This document shows positions 20,940-32,465 of a DNA stretch of 64,000 nucleotides, piece by piece. A program made the translations under genes and the position numbers. The notes under the pieces are model-generated. The model made no database searches. It was not told the origin of the DNA and was given only the letters and a program-made list of their open reading frames with translations. Source of the stretch: Struthio camelus (taxonomy: Eukaryota; Chordata; Aves; Struthioniformes; Struthionidae); the NCBI RefSeq assembly GCF_040807025.1, contig NC_090981.1:70193645-70257644 (forward strand). Direction: 5' to 3'. Within the stretch, counting starts at the first letter, position 1, and each line of letters starts with the position of its first letter.

Positions 20940-23900
20940 CGGCGTGGCTCGCTGGTGCCCTCGGCTGGCCAGAAATCGGTACTGCAGCCCGAAAAATCAG
21001 TACTGCAGCCGAAGCGGGGCGCAGGCGCAGTGGTTTCGGCGTGGCTCGTTGGTGCCCTCGGCTGGCCAAAAATCGGTACTGCAGCCCGAAATATCGGTCC
21101 TGCAGGCGAAGCGGGGCGCAGGCGCAGTGGTTTCGGCGTGGCTCGTGGGGGCCCTCGGCTGGCCAGAAATCGGTACTGCAGGCGAAGCGGGGCGCAGGCG
21201 CAGTGGTTTCGGCGTGGCTCGTTGGTGCCCTCGGCTGGCCAGAAATCGGTACTGCAGGCGAAGCGGGGCGCAGGCGCAGTGGTTTCGGCGTGGCTCGTGG
21301 GTGCCCTCGGCTGGCGAGAAATCGGTACTGCAGGCGAAGCGGGGCGCAGGCGCAGTGGTTTCGGCGTGGCTCGTTGGTGCCCTCGGCTGGCCAGAAATCG
21401 GTACTGCAGCGCGAAAAATCGGTACTGCAGGCGAAGCGGGGCGCATGCGCACTGGGTTTCGGTGTGGCTCGTTGGTGCCCTCGGCTGGCGAAAAATCGGT
21501 ACTGCAGGCGAAGCGGGGCGCAGGCGCAGTGGTTTCGGCGTGGCTCGTTGGTGCCCTCGGCTGGCCAGAAATCGGTACTGCAGGCGAAGCGGGGTGCATG
21601 CGCAGTGGTTTCGGCGTGGCTCGTTGGTGCCCTCGGCTGGCCAGAAATCGGTACTGCAGGCGAAGCGGGGCGCATGCGCAGTGGTTTCGGCGTGGCTCGT
21701 TGGTGCCCTCGGCTGGCCAGAAATCGGTACTGCAGGCGAAGCGGGGCGCATGCGCAGTGGTTTCGGCGTGGCTCGTTGGTGCCCTCGGCTGGCCAGAAAT
21801 CGGTACTGCAGGCGAAGCGGGGCGCATGCGCAGTGGTTTCGGCGTGGCTCGTTGGTGCCCTCGGCTGGCGAAAAATCGGTACTGCAGGCGAAGCGGGGCG
21901 CAGGCGCACTGGGTTTCGGCGTGGCTCGTTGGTGCCCTCGGCTGGCGAAAAATCGGTACTGCAGGCGAAGCGGGGCGCAGGCGCACTGGGTTTCGGCGTG
22001 GCTCGTTGGTGCCCTCGGCTGGCCAGAAATCGGTACTGCAGGCGAAGCGGGGCGCATGCCCACTGGGTTTCGGCGTGGCTCGTTGGTGCCCTCGGCTGGC
22101 CAGAAATCGGTACTGCAGGCGAAGCGGGGCGCAGGCGCACTGGGTTTCGGCGTGGCTCGTTGGTGCCCTCGGCTGGCGAAAAATCGGTACTGCAGGCGAA
22201 GCGGGGCGCAGGCGCACTGGGTTTCGGCGTGGCTCGTTGGTGCCCTCGGCTGGCGAAAAATCGGTACTGCAGGCGAAGCGGGGCGCATGCGCAGTGGTTT
22301 CGGCGTGGCTCGTTGGTGCCCTCGGCTGACCAGAAATCGGTACTGCAGCCCGAAAAATCGGTACTGCAGGCGAAGCGGGGCGCAGGCGCAGTGGTTTCGG
22401 CGTGGCTCGTTGGTGCCCTCGGCTGGCCAGAAATCGGTACTGCAGCCCGAAAAATCGGTACTGCAGGCGAAGCGGGGCGCATGCGCACTGGGTTTCGGCG
22501 TGGCTCGTTGGTGCCCTCGGCTGGCCAGAAATCGGTACTGCAGGCGAAGCGGGGCGCATGCGCACTGGTTTCGGCGTGGCTCGTTGGTGCCCTCGGCTGG
22601 CCAGAAATCGGTACTGCAGGCGAAGCGGGGCGCAGGCGCAGTGGTTTCGGCGTGGCTCGTTGGTGCCCTCGGCTGGCCAGAAATCGGTACTGCAGGCGAA
22701 GCGGGGCGCATGCGCAGTGGTTTCGGCGTGGCTCGTTGGTGCCCTCGGCTGGCCAGAAATCGGTACTGCAGGCGAAGCGGGGCGCATGCGCACTGGGTTT
22801 CGGCGTGGCTCGTGGGTGCCCTCGGCTGGCCAGAAATCGGTACTGCAGCCCGAAATATCGGTCCTGCAGGCGAAGCGGAGCGCAGGCGCACTGGGTTTCG
22901 GCGTGGGTCGTTGGTGCCCTCGGCTGGCCAGAAATCGGTACTGCAGGCGAAGCGGGGCGCAGGCGCACTGGGTTTCGGCGTGGCTCGTTGGTGCCCTCGG
23001 CTGGCCAGAAATCGGTACTGCAGCGCGAAAAATCGGTACTGCAGGCGAAGCGGGGCGCAGGCGCAGTGGTTTCGGCGTGGCTCGTGGGTGCCCTCGGCTG
23101 GCCAGAAATCGGTACTGCAGCGCGAAAAATCGGTACTGCAGGCGAAGCGGGGCGCATGCGCAGTGGTTTCGGCGTGGCTCGTTGGTGCCCTCGGCTGGCC
23201 AGAAATCGGTCCTGCAGGCGAAGCGGGGCGCATGCGCACTGGGTTTCGGCGTGGCTCGTGGGTGCCCTCGGCTGGCCAGAAATCGGTACTGCAGCCCGAA
23301 AAATCGGTACTGCAGGCGAAGCGGGGCGCATGCGCAGTGGTTTCGGCGTGGCTCGTTGGTGCCCTCGGCTGGCCAAAAATCGGTACTGCAGGCGAAGCGG
23401 GGTGCATGCGCAGTGGTTTCGGCGTGGCTCGTTGGTGCCCTCGGCTGGCCAGAAATCGGTACTGCAGGCGAAGCGGGGCGCATGCGCAGTGGTTTCGGCG
23501 TGGCTCGTTGGTGCCCTCGGCTGGCCAGAAATCGGTACTGCAGGCGAAGCGGGGCGCATGCGCAGTGGTTTCGGCGTGGCTCGTTGGTGCCCTCGGCTGG
23601 CCAGAAATCGGTACTGCAGGCGAAGCGGGGCGCAGGCGCAGTGGTTTCGGCGTGGCTCGTTGGTGCCCTCGGCTGGCGAAAAATCGGTACTGCAGGCGAA
23701 GCGGGGCGCATGCGCAGTGGTTTCGGCGTGGCTCGTTGGTGCCCTCGGCTGGCCAGAAATCGGTCCTGCAGGCGAAGCGGGGCGCATGCGCACTGGGTTT
23801 CGGCGTGGCTCGTTGGTGCCCTCGGCTGGCGAAAAATCGGTACTGCAGGCGAAGCGGGGCGCATGCGCACTGGGTTTCGGCGTGGCTCGTTGGTGCCCTC

Positions 23901-26900
23901 GGCTGGCCAGAAATCGGTACTGCAGGCGAAGCGGGGCGCAGGCGCAGTGGTTTCGGCGTGGCTCGTTGGTGCCCTCGGCTGGCCAGAAATCGGTACTGCA
24001 GCCCGAAAAATCAGTACTGCAGGCGAAGCGGGGCGCAGGCGCACTGGGTTTCGGCGTGGCTCGTTGGTGCCCTCGGCTGGCCAGAAATCGGTACTGCAGG
24101 CGAAGCGGGGCGCATGCGGAGTGGTTTCGGCGTGGCTCGTTGGTGCCCTCGGCTGGCCAGAAATCGGTACTGCAGGCGAAGCGGGGCGCATGCGCAGTGG
24201 TTTCGGCGTGGCTCGTTGGTGCCCTCGGCTGGCCAGAAATCGGTACTGCAGGCGAAGCGGGGCGCATGCGCAGTGGTTTCGGCGTGGCTCGTGGGTGCCC
24301 TCGGCTGGCCAGAAATCGGTACTGCAGGCGAAGCGGGGCGCATGCGCAGTGGTTTCGGCGTGGCTCGTTGGTGCCCTCGGCTGACCAGAAATCGGTACTG
24401 CAGCCCGAAAAATCGGTACTGCAGGCGAAGCGGGGCGCAGGCGCAGTGGTTTCGGCGTGGCTCGTTGGTGCCCTCGGCTGGCCAGAAATCGGTACTGCAG
24501 GCGAAGCGGGGCGCAGGCGCAGTGGTTTCGGCGTGGCTCGTTGGTGCCCTCGGCTGGCCAGAAATCGGTACTGCAGGCGAAGCGGGGCGCATGCGCACTG
24601 GGTTTCGGCGTGGCTCGTGGGTGCCCTCGGCTGGCCAGAAATCGGTACTGCAGGCGAAGCGGGGCGCATGCGCAGTGGTTTCGGCGTGGCTCGTTGGTGC
24701 CCTCGGCTGGCCAGAAATCGGTACTGCAGGCGAAGCGGGGCGCATGCGCAGTGGTTTCGGCGTGGCTCGTTGGTGCCCTCGGCTGGCCAGAAATCGGTAC
24801 TGCAGGCGAAGCGGGGCGCATGCGCACTGAGTTTCGGCGTGGCTCGTGGGTGCCCTCGGCTGGCGAGAAATCGGTACTGCAGGCGAAGCGGGGCGCATGC
24901 GCAGTGGTTTCGGCGTGGCTCGTTGGTGCCCTCGGCTGGCCAGAAATCGGTACTGCAGGCGAAGCGGGGCGCAGGCGCAGTGGTTTCGGCGTGGCTCGTT
25001 GGTGCCCTCGGCTGGCCAGAAATCGGTACTGCAGGCGAAGCGGGGCGCAGGCGCACTGGGTTTCGGCGTGGCTCGTGGGTGCCCTCGGCTGGCCAGAAAT
25101 CGGTCCTGCAGGCGAAGCGGGGCGCATGCGCACTGGGTTTCGGCGTGGATCGTGGGTGCCCTCGGCTGGCCAGAAATCGGTACTGCAGCCCGAAAAAACG
25201 GTCCTGCAGGCGAAGCGGGGCGCATGCGCACTGGGTTTCGGCGTGGGTCGTTGGTGCCCTCGGCTGGCCAGAAATCGGTACTGCAGGCGAAGCGGGGCGC
25301 ATGCGCAGTGGTTTCGGCGTGGCTCGTTGGTGCCCTCGGCTGGCCAGAAATCGGTACTGCAGCCCGAAAAATCGGTACTGCAGGCGAAGCGGGGCGCATG
25401 CGCAGTGGTTTCGGCGTGGCTCGTTGGTGCCCTCGGCTGACCAGAAATCGGTACTGCAGCCCGAAAAATCGGTACTGCAGGCGAAGCGGGGCGCAGGCGC
25501 AGTGGTTTCGGCGTGGCTCGTTGGTGCCCTCGGCTGGCCAGAAATCGGTACTGCAGGCGAAGCGGGGCGCAGGCGCAGTGGTTTCGGCGTGGCTCGTTGG
25601 TGCCCTCGGCTGGCCAGAAATCGGTCCTGCAGGCGAAGCGGGGCGCATGCGCACTGGGTTTCGGCGTGGCTCGTGGGTGCCCTCGGCTGGCCAGAAATCG
25701 GTACTGCAGGCGAAGCGGGGCGCATGCGCAGTGGTTTCGGCGTGGCTCGTTGGTGCCCTCGGCTGGCCAGAAATCGGTACTGCAGGCGAAGCGTGGCGCA
25801 TGCGCAGTGGTTTCGGCGTGGCTCGTTGGTGCCCTCGGCTGGCCAGAAATCGGTACTGCAGGCGAAGCGGGGCGCATGCGCACTGAGTTTCGGCGTGGCT
25901 CGTGGGTGCCCTCGGCTGGCGAGAAATCGGTACTGCAGGCGAAGCGGGGCGCATGCGCAGTGGTTTCGGCGTGGCTCGTTGGTGCCCTCGGCTGGCCAGA
26001 AATCGGTACTGCAGGCGAAGCGGGGCGCAGGCGCAGTGGTTTCGGCGTGGCTCGTTGGTGCCCTCGGCTGGCCAGAAATCGGTACTGCAGGCGAAGCGGG
26101 GCGCAGGCGCACTGGGTTTCGGCGTGGCTCGTTGGTGCCCTCGGCTGGCCAGAAATCGGTCCTGCAGGCGAAGCGGGGCGCATGCGCACTGGGTTTCGGC
26201 GTGGATCGTGGGTGCCCTCGGCTGGCCAGAAATCGGTACTGCAGCCCGAAAAAACGGTCCTGCAGGCGAAGCGGGGCGCATGCGCACTGGGTTTCGGCGT
26301 GGGTCGTTGGTGCCCTCGGCTGGCCAGAAATCGGTACTGCAGGCGAAGCGGGGCGCATGCGCAGTGGTTTCGGCGTGGCTCGTTGGTGCCCTCGGCTGGC
26401 CAGAAATCGGTACTGCAGCCCGAAAAATCGGTACTGCGGGCGAAGCGGGGCGCATGCGCAGTGGTTTCGGCGTGGCTCGTTGGTGCCCTCGGCTGACCAG
26501 AAATCGGTACTGCAGCCCGAAAAATCGGTACTGCAGGCGAAGCGGGGCGCATGCGCAGTGGTTTCGGCGTGGCTCGTTGGTGCCCTCGGCTGGCCAGTAA
26601 TCGGTACTGCAGGCGAAGCGGGGCGCATGCGCAGTGGTTTCGGCGTGGCTCGTTGGTGCCCTCGGCTGGCCAGAAATCGGTACTGCAGGCGAAGCGGGGC
26701 GCATGCGCACTGGGTTTCGGCGTGGCTCGTTGGTGCCCTCGGCTGGCGAGAAATCGGTACTGCAGGCGAAGCGGGGCGCATGCGCAGTGGTTTCGGCGTG
26801 GCTCGTTGGTGCCCTCGGCTGGCGAGAAATCGGTACTGCAGGCGAAGCGGGGCGCATGCGCACTGGGTTTCGGCGTGGCTCGTTGGTGCCCTCGGCTGGC

Positions 26901-29900
26901 CAGAAATCGGTACTGCAGGCGAAGCGGGGCGCAGGCGCAGTGGTTTCGGCGTGGCTCGTGGGTGCCCTCGGCTGGCCAGAAATCGGTACTGCAGGCGAAG
27001 CGGGGCGCATGCGCAGTGGTTTCGGCGTGGCTCGTTGGTGCCCTCGGCTGGCCAGAAATCGGTACTGCAGCCCGAAAAATCGGTACTGCGGGCGAAGCGG
27101 GGCGCATGCGCAGTGGTTTCGGCGTGGCTCGTTGGTGCCCTCGGCTGACCAGAAATCGGTACTGCAGCCCGAAAAATCGGTACTGCAGGCGAAGCGGGGC
27201 GCAGGCGCAGTGGTTTCGGCGTGGCTCGTTGGTGCCCTCGGCTGGCCAGAAATCGGTACTGCAGGCGAAGCGGGGCGCATGCGCACTGGGTTTCGGCGTG
27301 GCTCGTGGGTGCCCTCGGCTGGCGAGAAATCGGTACTGCAGGCGAAGCGGGGCGCATGCGCACTGGGTTTCGGCGTGGCTCGTTGGTGCCCTCGGCTGGC
27401 CAGAAATCGGTACTGCAGGCGAAGCGGGGCGCAGGCGCAGTGGTTTCGGCGTGGCTCGTTGGTGCCCTCGGCTGGCCAGAAATCGGTACTGCAGGCGAAG
27501 CGGGGCGCAGGCGCAGTGGTTTCGGCGTGGCTCGTTGGTGCCCTCGGCTGGCCAGAAATCGGTACTGCAGGCGAAGCGGGGCGCAGGCGCAGTGGTTTCG
27601 GCGTGGCTCGTGGGTGCCCTCGGCTGGCCAGAAATCGGTACTGCAGGCGAAGCGGGGCGCAGGCGCAGTGGTTTCGGCGTGGCTCGTTGGTGCCCTCGGC
27701 TGGCCAGAAATCGGTACTGCAGGCGAAGCGGGGCGCATGCGCAGTGGTTTCGGCGTGGCTCGTTGGTGCCCTCGGCTGGCCAGAAATCGGTACTGCAGGC
27801 GAAGCGGGGCGCAGGCGCAGTGGTTTCGGCGTGGCTCGTTGGTGCCCTCGGCTGGCCAGAAATCGGTACTGCAGGCGAAGCGGGGCGCATGCGCACTGGG
27901 TTTCGGCGTGACTCGTGGGTGCCCTCGGCTGGCCAGAAATCGGTACTGCAGGCGAAGCGGGGCGCATGCGCACTGGGTTTCGGCGTGGCTCGTGGGTGCC
28001 CTCGGCTGGCCAGAAATCGGTACTGCAGGCGAAGCGGGGCGCAGGCGCAGTGGTTTCGGCGTGGCTCGTGGGTGCCCTCGGCTGGCCAGAAATCGGTACT
28101 GCAGGCGAAGCGGGGCGCATGCGCAGTGGTTTCGGCGTGGCTCGTTGGTGCCCTCGGCTGGCCAGAAATCGGTACTGCAGGCGAAGCGGGGCGCATGCGC
28201 AGTGGTTTCGGCGTGGCTCGTGGGTGCCCTCGGCTGGCGAGAAATCGGTACTGCAGGCGAAGCGGGGCGCAGGCGCAGTGGTTTCGGCGTGGCTCGTTGG
28301 TGCCCTCGGCTGGCCAGAAATCGGTACTGCAGGCGAAGCGGGGCGCAGGCGCACTGGGTTTCGGCGTGGCTCGTTGGTGCCCTCGGCTGGCCAGAAATCG
28401 GTACTGCAGGCGAAGCGGGGCGCATGCGCACTGGGTTTCGGCGTGGATCGTGGGTGCCCTCGGCTGGCCAGAAATCGGTACTGCAGCCCGAAAAAACGGT
28501 CCTGCAGGCGAAGCGGGGCGCATGCGCACTGGGTTTCGGCGTGGGTCGTTGGTGCCCTCGGCTGGCCAGAAATCGGTACTGCAGGCGAAGCGGGGCGCAT
28601 GCGCAGTGGTTTCGGCGTGGCTCGTTGGTGCCCTCGGCTGGCCAAAAATCGGTACTGCAGCCCGAAAAATCGGTACTGCAGGCGAAGCGGGGCGCATGCG
28701 CAGTGGTTTCGGCGTGGCTCGTTGGTGCCCTCGGCTGGCCAGAAATCGGTACTGCAGCCCGAAAAATCGGTACTGCAGGCGAAGCGGGGCGCATGCGCAG
28801 TGGTTTCGGCGTGGCTCGTTGGTGCCCTCGGCTGGCCAGAAATCGGTCCTGCAGGCGAAGCGGGGCGCATGCGCAGTGGTTTCGGCGTGGCTCGTTGGTG
28901 CCCTCGGCTGGCCAGAAATCGGTACTGCAGGCGAAGCGGGGCGCATGCGCAGTGGTTTCGGCGTGGCTCGTTGGTGCCCTCGGCTGGCGAGAAATCGGTA
29001 CTGCAGGCGAAGCGGGGCGCATGCGCAGTGGTTTCGGCGTGGCTCGTTGGTGCCCTCGGCTGGCCAGAAATCGGTACTGCAGGCGAAGCGGGGCGCATGC
29101 GCACTGGGTTTCGGCGTGGCTCGTTGGTGCCCTCGGCTGGCCAGAAATCGGTACTGCAGGCGAAGCGGGGCGCATGCGCAGTGGTTTCGGCGTGGCTCGT
29201 TGGTGCCCTCGGCTGGCCAGAAATCGGTACTGCAGGCGAAGCGGGGCGCATGCGCAGTGGTTTCGGCGTGGCTCGTTGGTGCCCTCGGCTGGCCAGAAAT
29301 CGGTACTGCAGCCCGAAAAATCGGTACTGCGGGCGAAGCGGGGCGCATGCGCAGTGGTTTCGGCGTGGCTCGTTGGTGCCCTCGGCTGACCAGAAATCGG
29401 TACTGCAGCCCGAAAAATCGGTACTGCAGGCGAAGCGGGGCGCAGGCGCAGTGGTTTCGGCGTGGCTCGTTGGTGCCCTCGGCTGGCCAGAAATCGGTAC
29501 TGCAGGCGAAGCGGGGCGCATGCGCACTGGGTTTCGGCGTGGCTCGTGGGTGCCCTCGGCTGGCGAGAAATCGGTACTGCAGGCGAAGCGGGGCGCAGGC
29601 GCAGTGGTTTCGGCGTGGCTCGTTGGTGCCCTCGGCTGGCCAGAAATCGGTACTGCAGGCGAAGCGGGGCGCAGGCGCAGTGGTTTCGGCGTGGCTCGTT
29701 GGTGCCCTCGGCTGGCCAGAAATCGGTACTGCAGGCGAAGCGGGGCGCAGGCGCAGTGGTTTCGGCGTGGCTCGTGGGTGCCCTCGGCTGGCCAGAAATC
29801 GGTACTGCAGGCGAAGCGGGGCGCAGGCGCAGTGGTTTCGGCGTGGCTCGTTGGTGCCCTCGGCTGGCCAGAAATCGGTACTGCAGGCGAAGCGGGGCGC

Positions 29901-32370
29901 ATGCGCACTGGGATTCGGCGTGGCTCGTGGGTGCCCTCGGCTGGCCAGAAATCGGTACTGCAGGCGAAGCGGGGCGCAGGCGCAGTGGTTTCGGCGTGGC
30001 TCGTGGGTGCCCTCGGCTGGCCAGAAATCGGTACTGCAGGCGAAGCGGGGCGCATGCGCAGTGGTTTCGGCGTGGCTCGTTGGTGCCCTCGGCTGGCCAG
30101 AAATCGGTACTGCAGGCGAAGCGGGGCGCAGGCGCAGTGGTTTCGGCGTGGCTCGTTGGTGCCCTCGGCTGGCCAGAAATCGGTCCTGCAGGCGAAGCGG
30201 GGCGCATGCGCACTGGGTTTCGGCGTGACTCGTGGGTGCCCTCGGCTGGCCAGAAATCGGTACTGCAGGCGAAGCGGGGCGCATGCGCACTGGGTTTCGG
30301 CGTGGCTCGTTGGTGCCCTCGGCTGGCCAGAAATCGGTACTGCAGGCGAAGCGGGGCGCAGGCGCAGTGGTTTCGGCGTGGCTCGTTGGTGCCCTCGGCT
30401 GGCCAGAAATCGGTACTGCAGGCGAAGCGGGGCGCAGGCGCAGTGGTTTCGGCGTGACTCGTGGGTGCCCTCGGCTGGCCAGAAATCGGTACTGCAGGCG
30501 AAGCGGGGCGCATGCGCAGTGGTTTCGGCGTGGCTCGTGGGTGCCCTCGGCTGGCCAGAAATCGGTACTGCAGGCGAAGCGGGGCGCAGGCGCAGTGGTT
30601 TCGGCGTGACCCGTGGGTGCCCTCGGCTGGCCAGAAATCGGTACTGCAGGCGAAGCGGGGCGCAGGCGCAGTGGTTTCGGCGTGGCTCGTTGGTGCCCTC
30701 GGCTGGCGTGAAATCGGTACTGCAGGCGAAGCGGGGCGCAGGCGCAGTGGTTTCGGCGTGGCTCGTTGGTGCCCTCGGCTGGCCAGAAATCGGTACTGCA
30801 GGCGAAGCGGGGCGCATGCGCAGTGGTTTCGGAGTGGCTCGTTGGTGCCCTCGGCTGGCCAGAAATCGGTACTGCAGGCGAAGCGGGGCGCATGCGCACT
30901 GGGTTTCGGCGTGGCTCGTTGGTGCCCTCGGCTGGCCAGAAATCGGTACTGCAGCCCGAAAAAACGGTCCTGCAGGCGAAGCGGGGCGCATGCGCACTGG
31001 GTTTCGGCGTGGCTCGTGGGTGCCCTCGGCTGGCCAGAAATCGGTACTGCAGGCGAAGCGGGGCGCAGGCGCAGTGGTTTCGGCGTGGCTCGTTGGTGCC
31101 CTCGGCTGGCCAGAAATCGGTACTGCAGGCGAAGCGGGGCGCATGCGCAGTGGTTTCGGCGTGGCTCGTTGGTGCCCTCGGCTGGCCAGAAATCGGTACT
31201 GCAGGCGAAGCGGGGCGCAGGCGCAGTGGTTTCGGCGTGGCTCGTTGGTGCCCTCGGCTGGCCAGAAATCGGTACTGCAGGCGAAGCGGGGCGCAGGCGC
31301 AGTGGTTTCGGCGTGGCTCGTTGGTGCCCTCGGCTGGCGAAAAATCGGTACTGCAGGCGAAGCCGGGCGCATGCGCACTGGGTTTCGGCGTGGCTCGTGG
31401 GTGCCCTCGGCTGGCCAGAAATCGGTACTGCAGCCCGAAAAAACGGTCCTGCAGGCGAAGCGGGGCGCATGCGCACTGGGTTTCGGCGTGGGTCGTTGGT
31501 GCCCTCGGCTGGCCAGAAATCGGTACTGCAGCGCGAAAAATCGGTACTGCAGGCGAAGCGGGGCGCATGCGCAGTGGTTTCGGCGTGGCTCGTTGGTGCC
31601 CTCGGCTGGCGAGAAATCGGTACTGCAGGCGAAGCGTGGCGCATGCGCAGTGGTTTCGGCGTGGCTCGTTGGTGCCCTCGGCTGGCCAGAAATCGGTACT
31701 GCAGCCCGAAAAATCGGTCCTGCAGGCGAAGCGGGGCGCATGCGCAGTGGTTTCGGCGTGGCTCGTTGGTGCCCTCGGCTAGCCAGAAATCGGTACTGCA
31801 GGCGAAGCGGGGCGCAGGCGCAGTGGTTTCGGCGTGGCTCGTTGGTGCCCTCGGCTGGCCAGAAATCGGTACTGCAGGCGAAGCGGGGCGCATGCGCAGT
31901 GGTTTCGGCGTGGCTCGTTGGTGCCCTCGGCTGGCCAGAAATCGGTACTGCAGGCGAAGCGGGGCGCAGGCGCAGTGGTTTCGGCGTGGCTCGTTGGTGC
32001 CCTCGGCTGGCCAGAAATCGGTACTGCAGGCGAAGCGGGGCGCAGGCGCAGTGGTTTCGGCGTGGCTCGTGGGTGCCCTCGGCTGGCCAGAAATCGGTAC
32101 TGCAGGCGAAGCGGGGCGCATGCGCAGTGGTTTCGGCGTGGCTCGTGGGTGCCCTCGGCTGGCCAAAAATCGGTACTGCAGGCGAAGCGGGGCGCAGGCG
32201 CAGTGGTTTCGGCGTGGCTCGTTGGTGCCCTCGGCTGGCCAGAAATCGGTACTGCAGGCGAAGCGGGGCGCAGGCGCAGTGGTTTCGGCGTGGCTCGTGG
32301 GTGCCCTCGGCTGGCCAGAAATCGGTACTGCAGGCGAAGCGGGGCGCAGGCGCAGTGGTTTCGGCGTGGC
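20940..32370. repeat. 76/77-bp CpG-rich minisatellite, unit A
   Basis: Roughly 145 tandem units. The basic unit is 76 bp: GCGAAGCGGGGCGCA(G/T)GCGC, then AGTGGTTTCGGCGTGGCTCG, TTGGTGCCCTCGGCTGG, CCAGAAATCGGTACTGCAG. Variants are ACTGGG for AGTGG (77 bp), GTGGGTGCC for TTGGTGCC, GCGAAAAAT for CCAGAAAT, and a 21-bp extra CCCGAAAAATCGGTACTGCAG (97 bp). Each unit has about nine CpGs, an RCGCANGCGY (NRF1) site, a CTCF-like core on the minus strand and a PstI site. No stop codon occurs in most frames, and 76 is one more than a multiple of three, which gives very long open frames on both strands. These are not genes. Confidence 0.95.
24381..26492. repeat. Tandem 1,056-bp higher-order repeat inside the minisatellite
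   Basis: The rare variant CTGACCAGAAAT occurs at 24,381, 25,437 and 26,493, exactly 1,056 bp apart each time. The variant order between them is the same in both blocks apart from a few substitutions. About 13-14 units were duplicated together recently. The same marker also occurs at 22,326, 27,145 and 29,386, and in B at 47,587 and 49,383. Confidence 0.8.
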
Positions 32371-32465
32371 GAAGCGGGGCGCAGGTGCACTTGCTCGTCG
32401 GCGCTCGTTGGTGCCCTCGGCTGGCGAAAAGTGGGTACTGCAGGCGAAGCGGGGCGCATGCGCGG
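32371..32465. repeat. Right-edge units of the 76-bp array, unit A
   Basis: After a truncated unit (ends GGCGTGGC, 32,370) comes a diverged unit with GCGCAGGTGCACTTGCTCG and GCGAAAAGTGGGTACTGCAG, then a last GCGCATGCGCGG. The CACTTGCTCG phrase is also found in the leftmost core-like unit (about 20,932) but not in the core. Confidence 0.75.

Noticed and set aside
20059-32166. A giant protein gene on the minus strand across the minisatellite, and long plus-strand ones
   Set aside because: Open frames exist in several frames of both strands over the same bases; the 76-bp unit lacks stops and shifts frame every repeat; no start context, splice structure or known domain.
20940-32370. CRISPR array
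   Set aside because: Units are contiguous near-identical 76-bp repeats with no unique spacers, in what appears to be vertebrate DNA.
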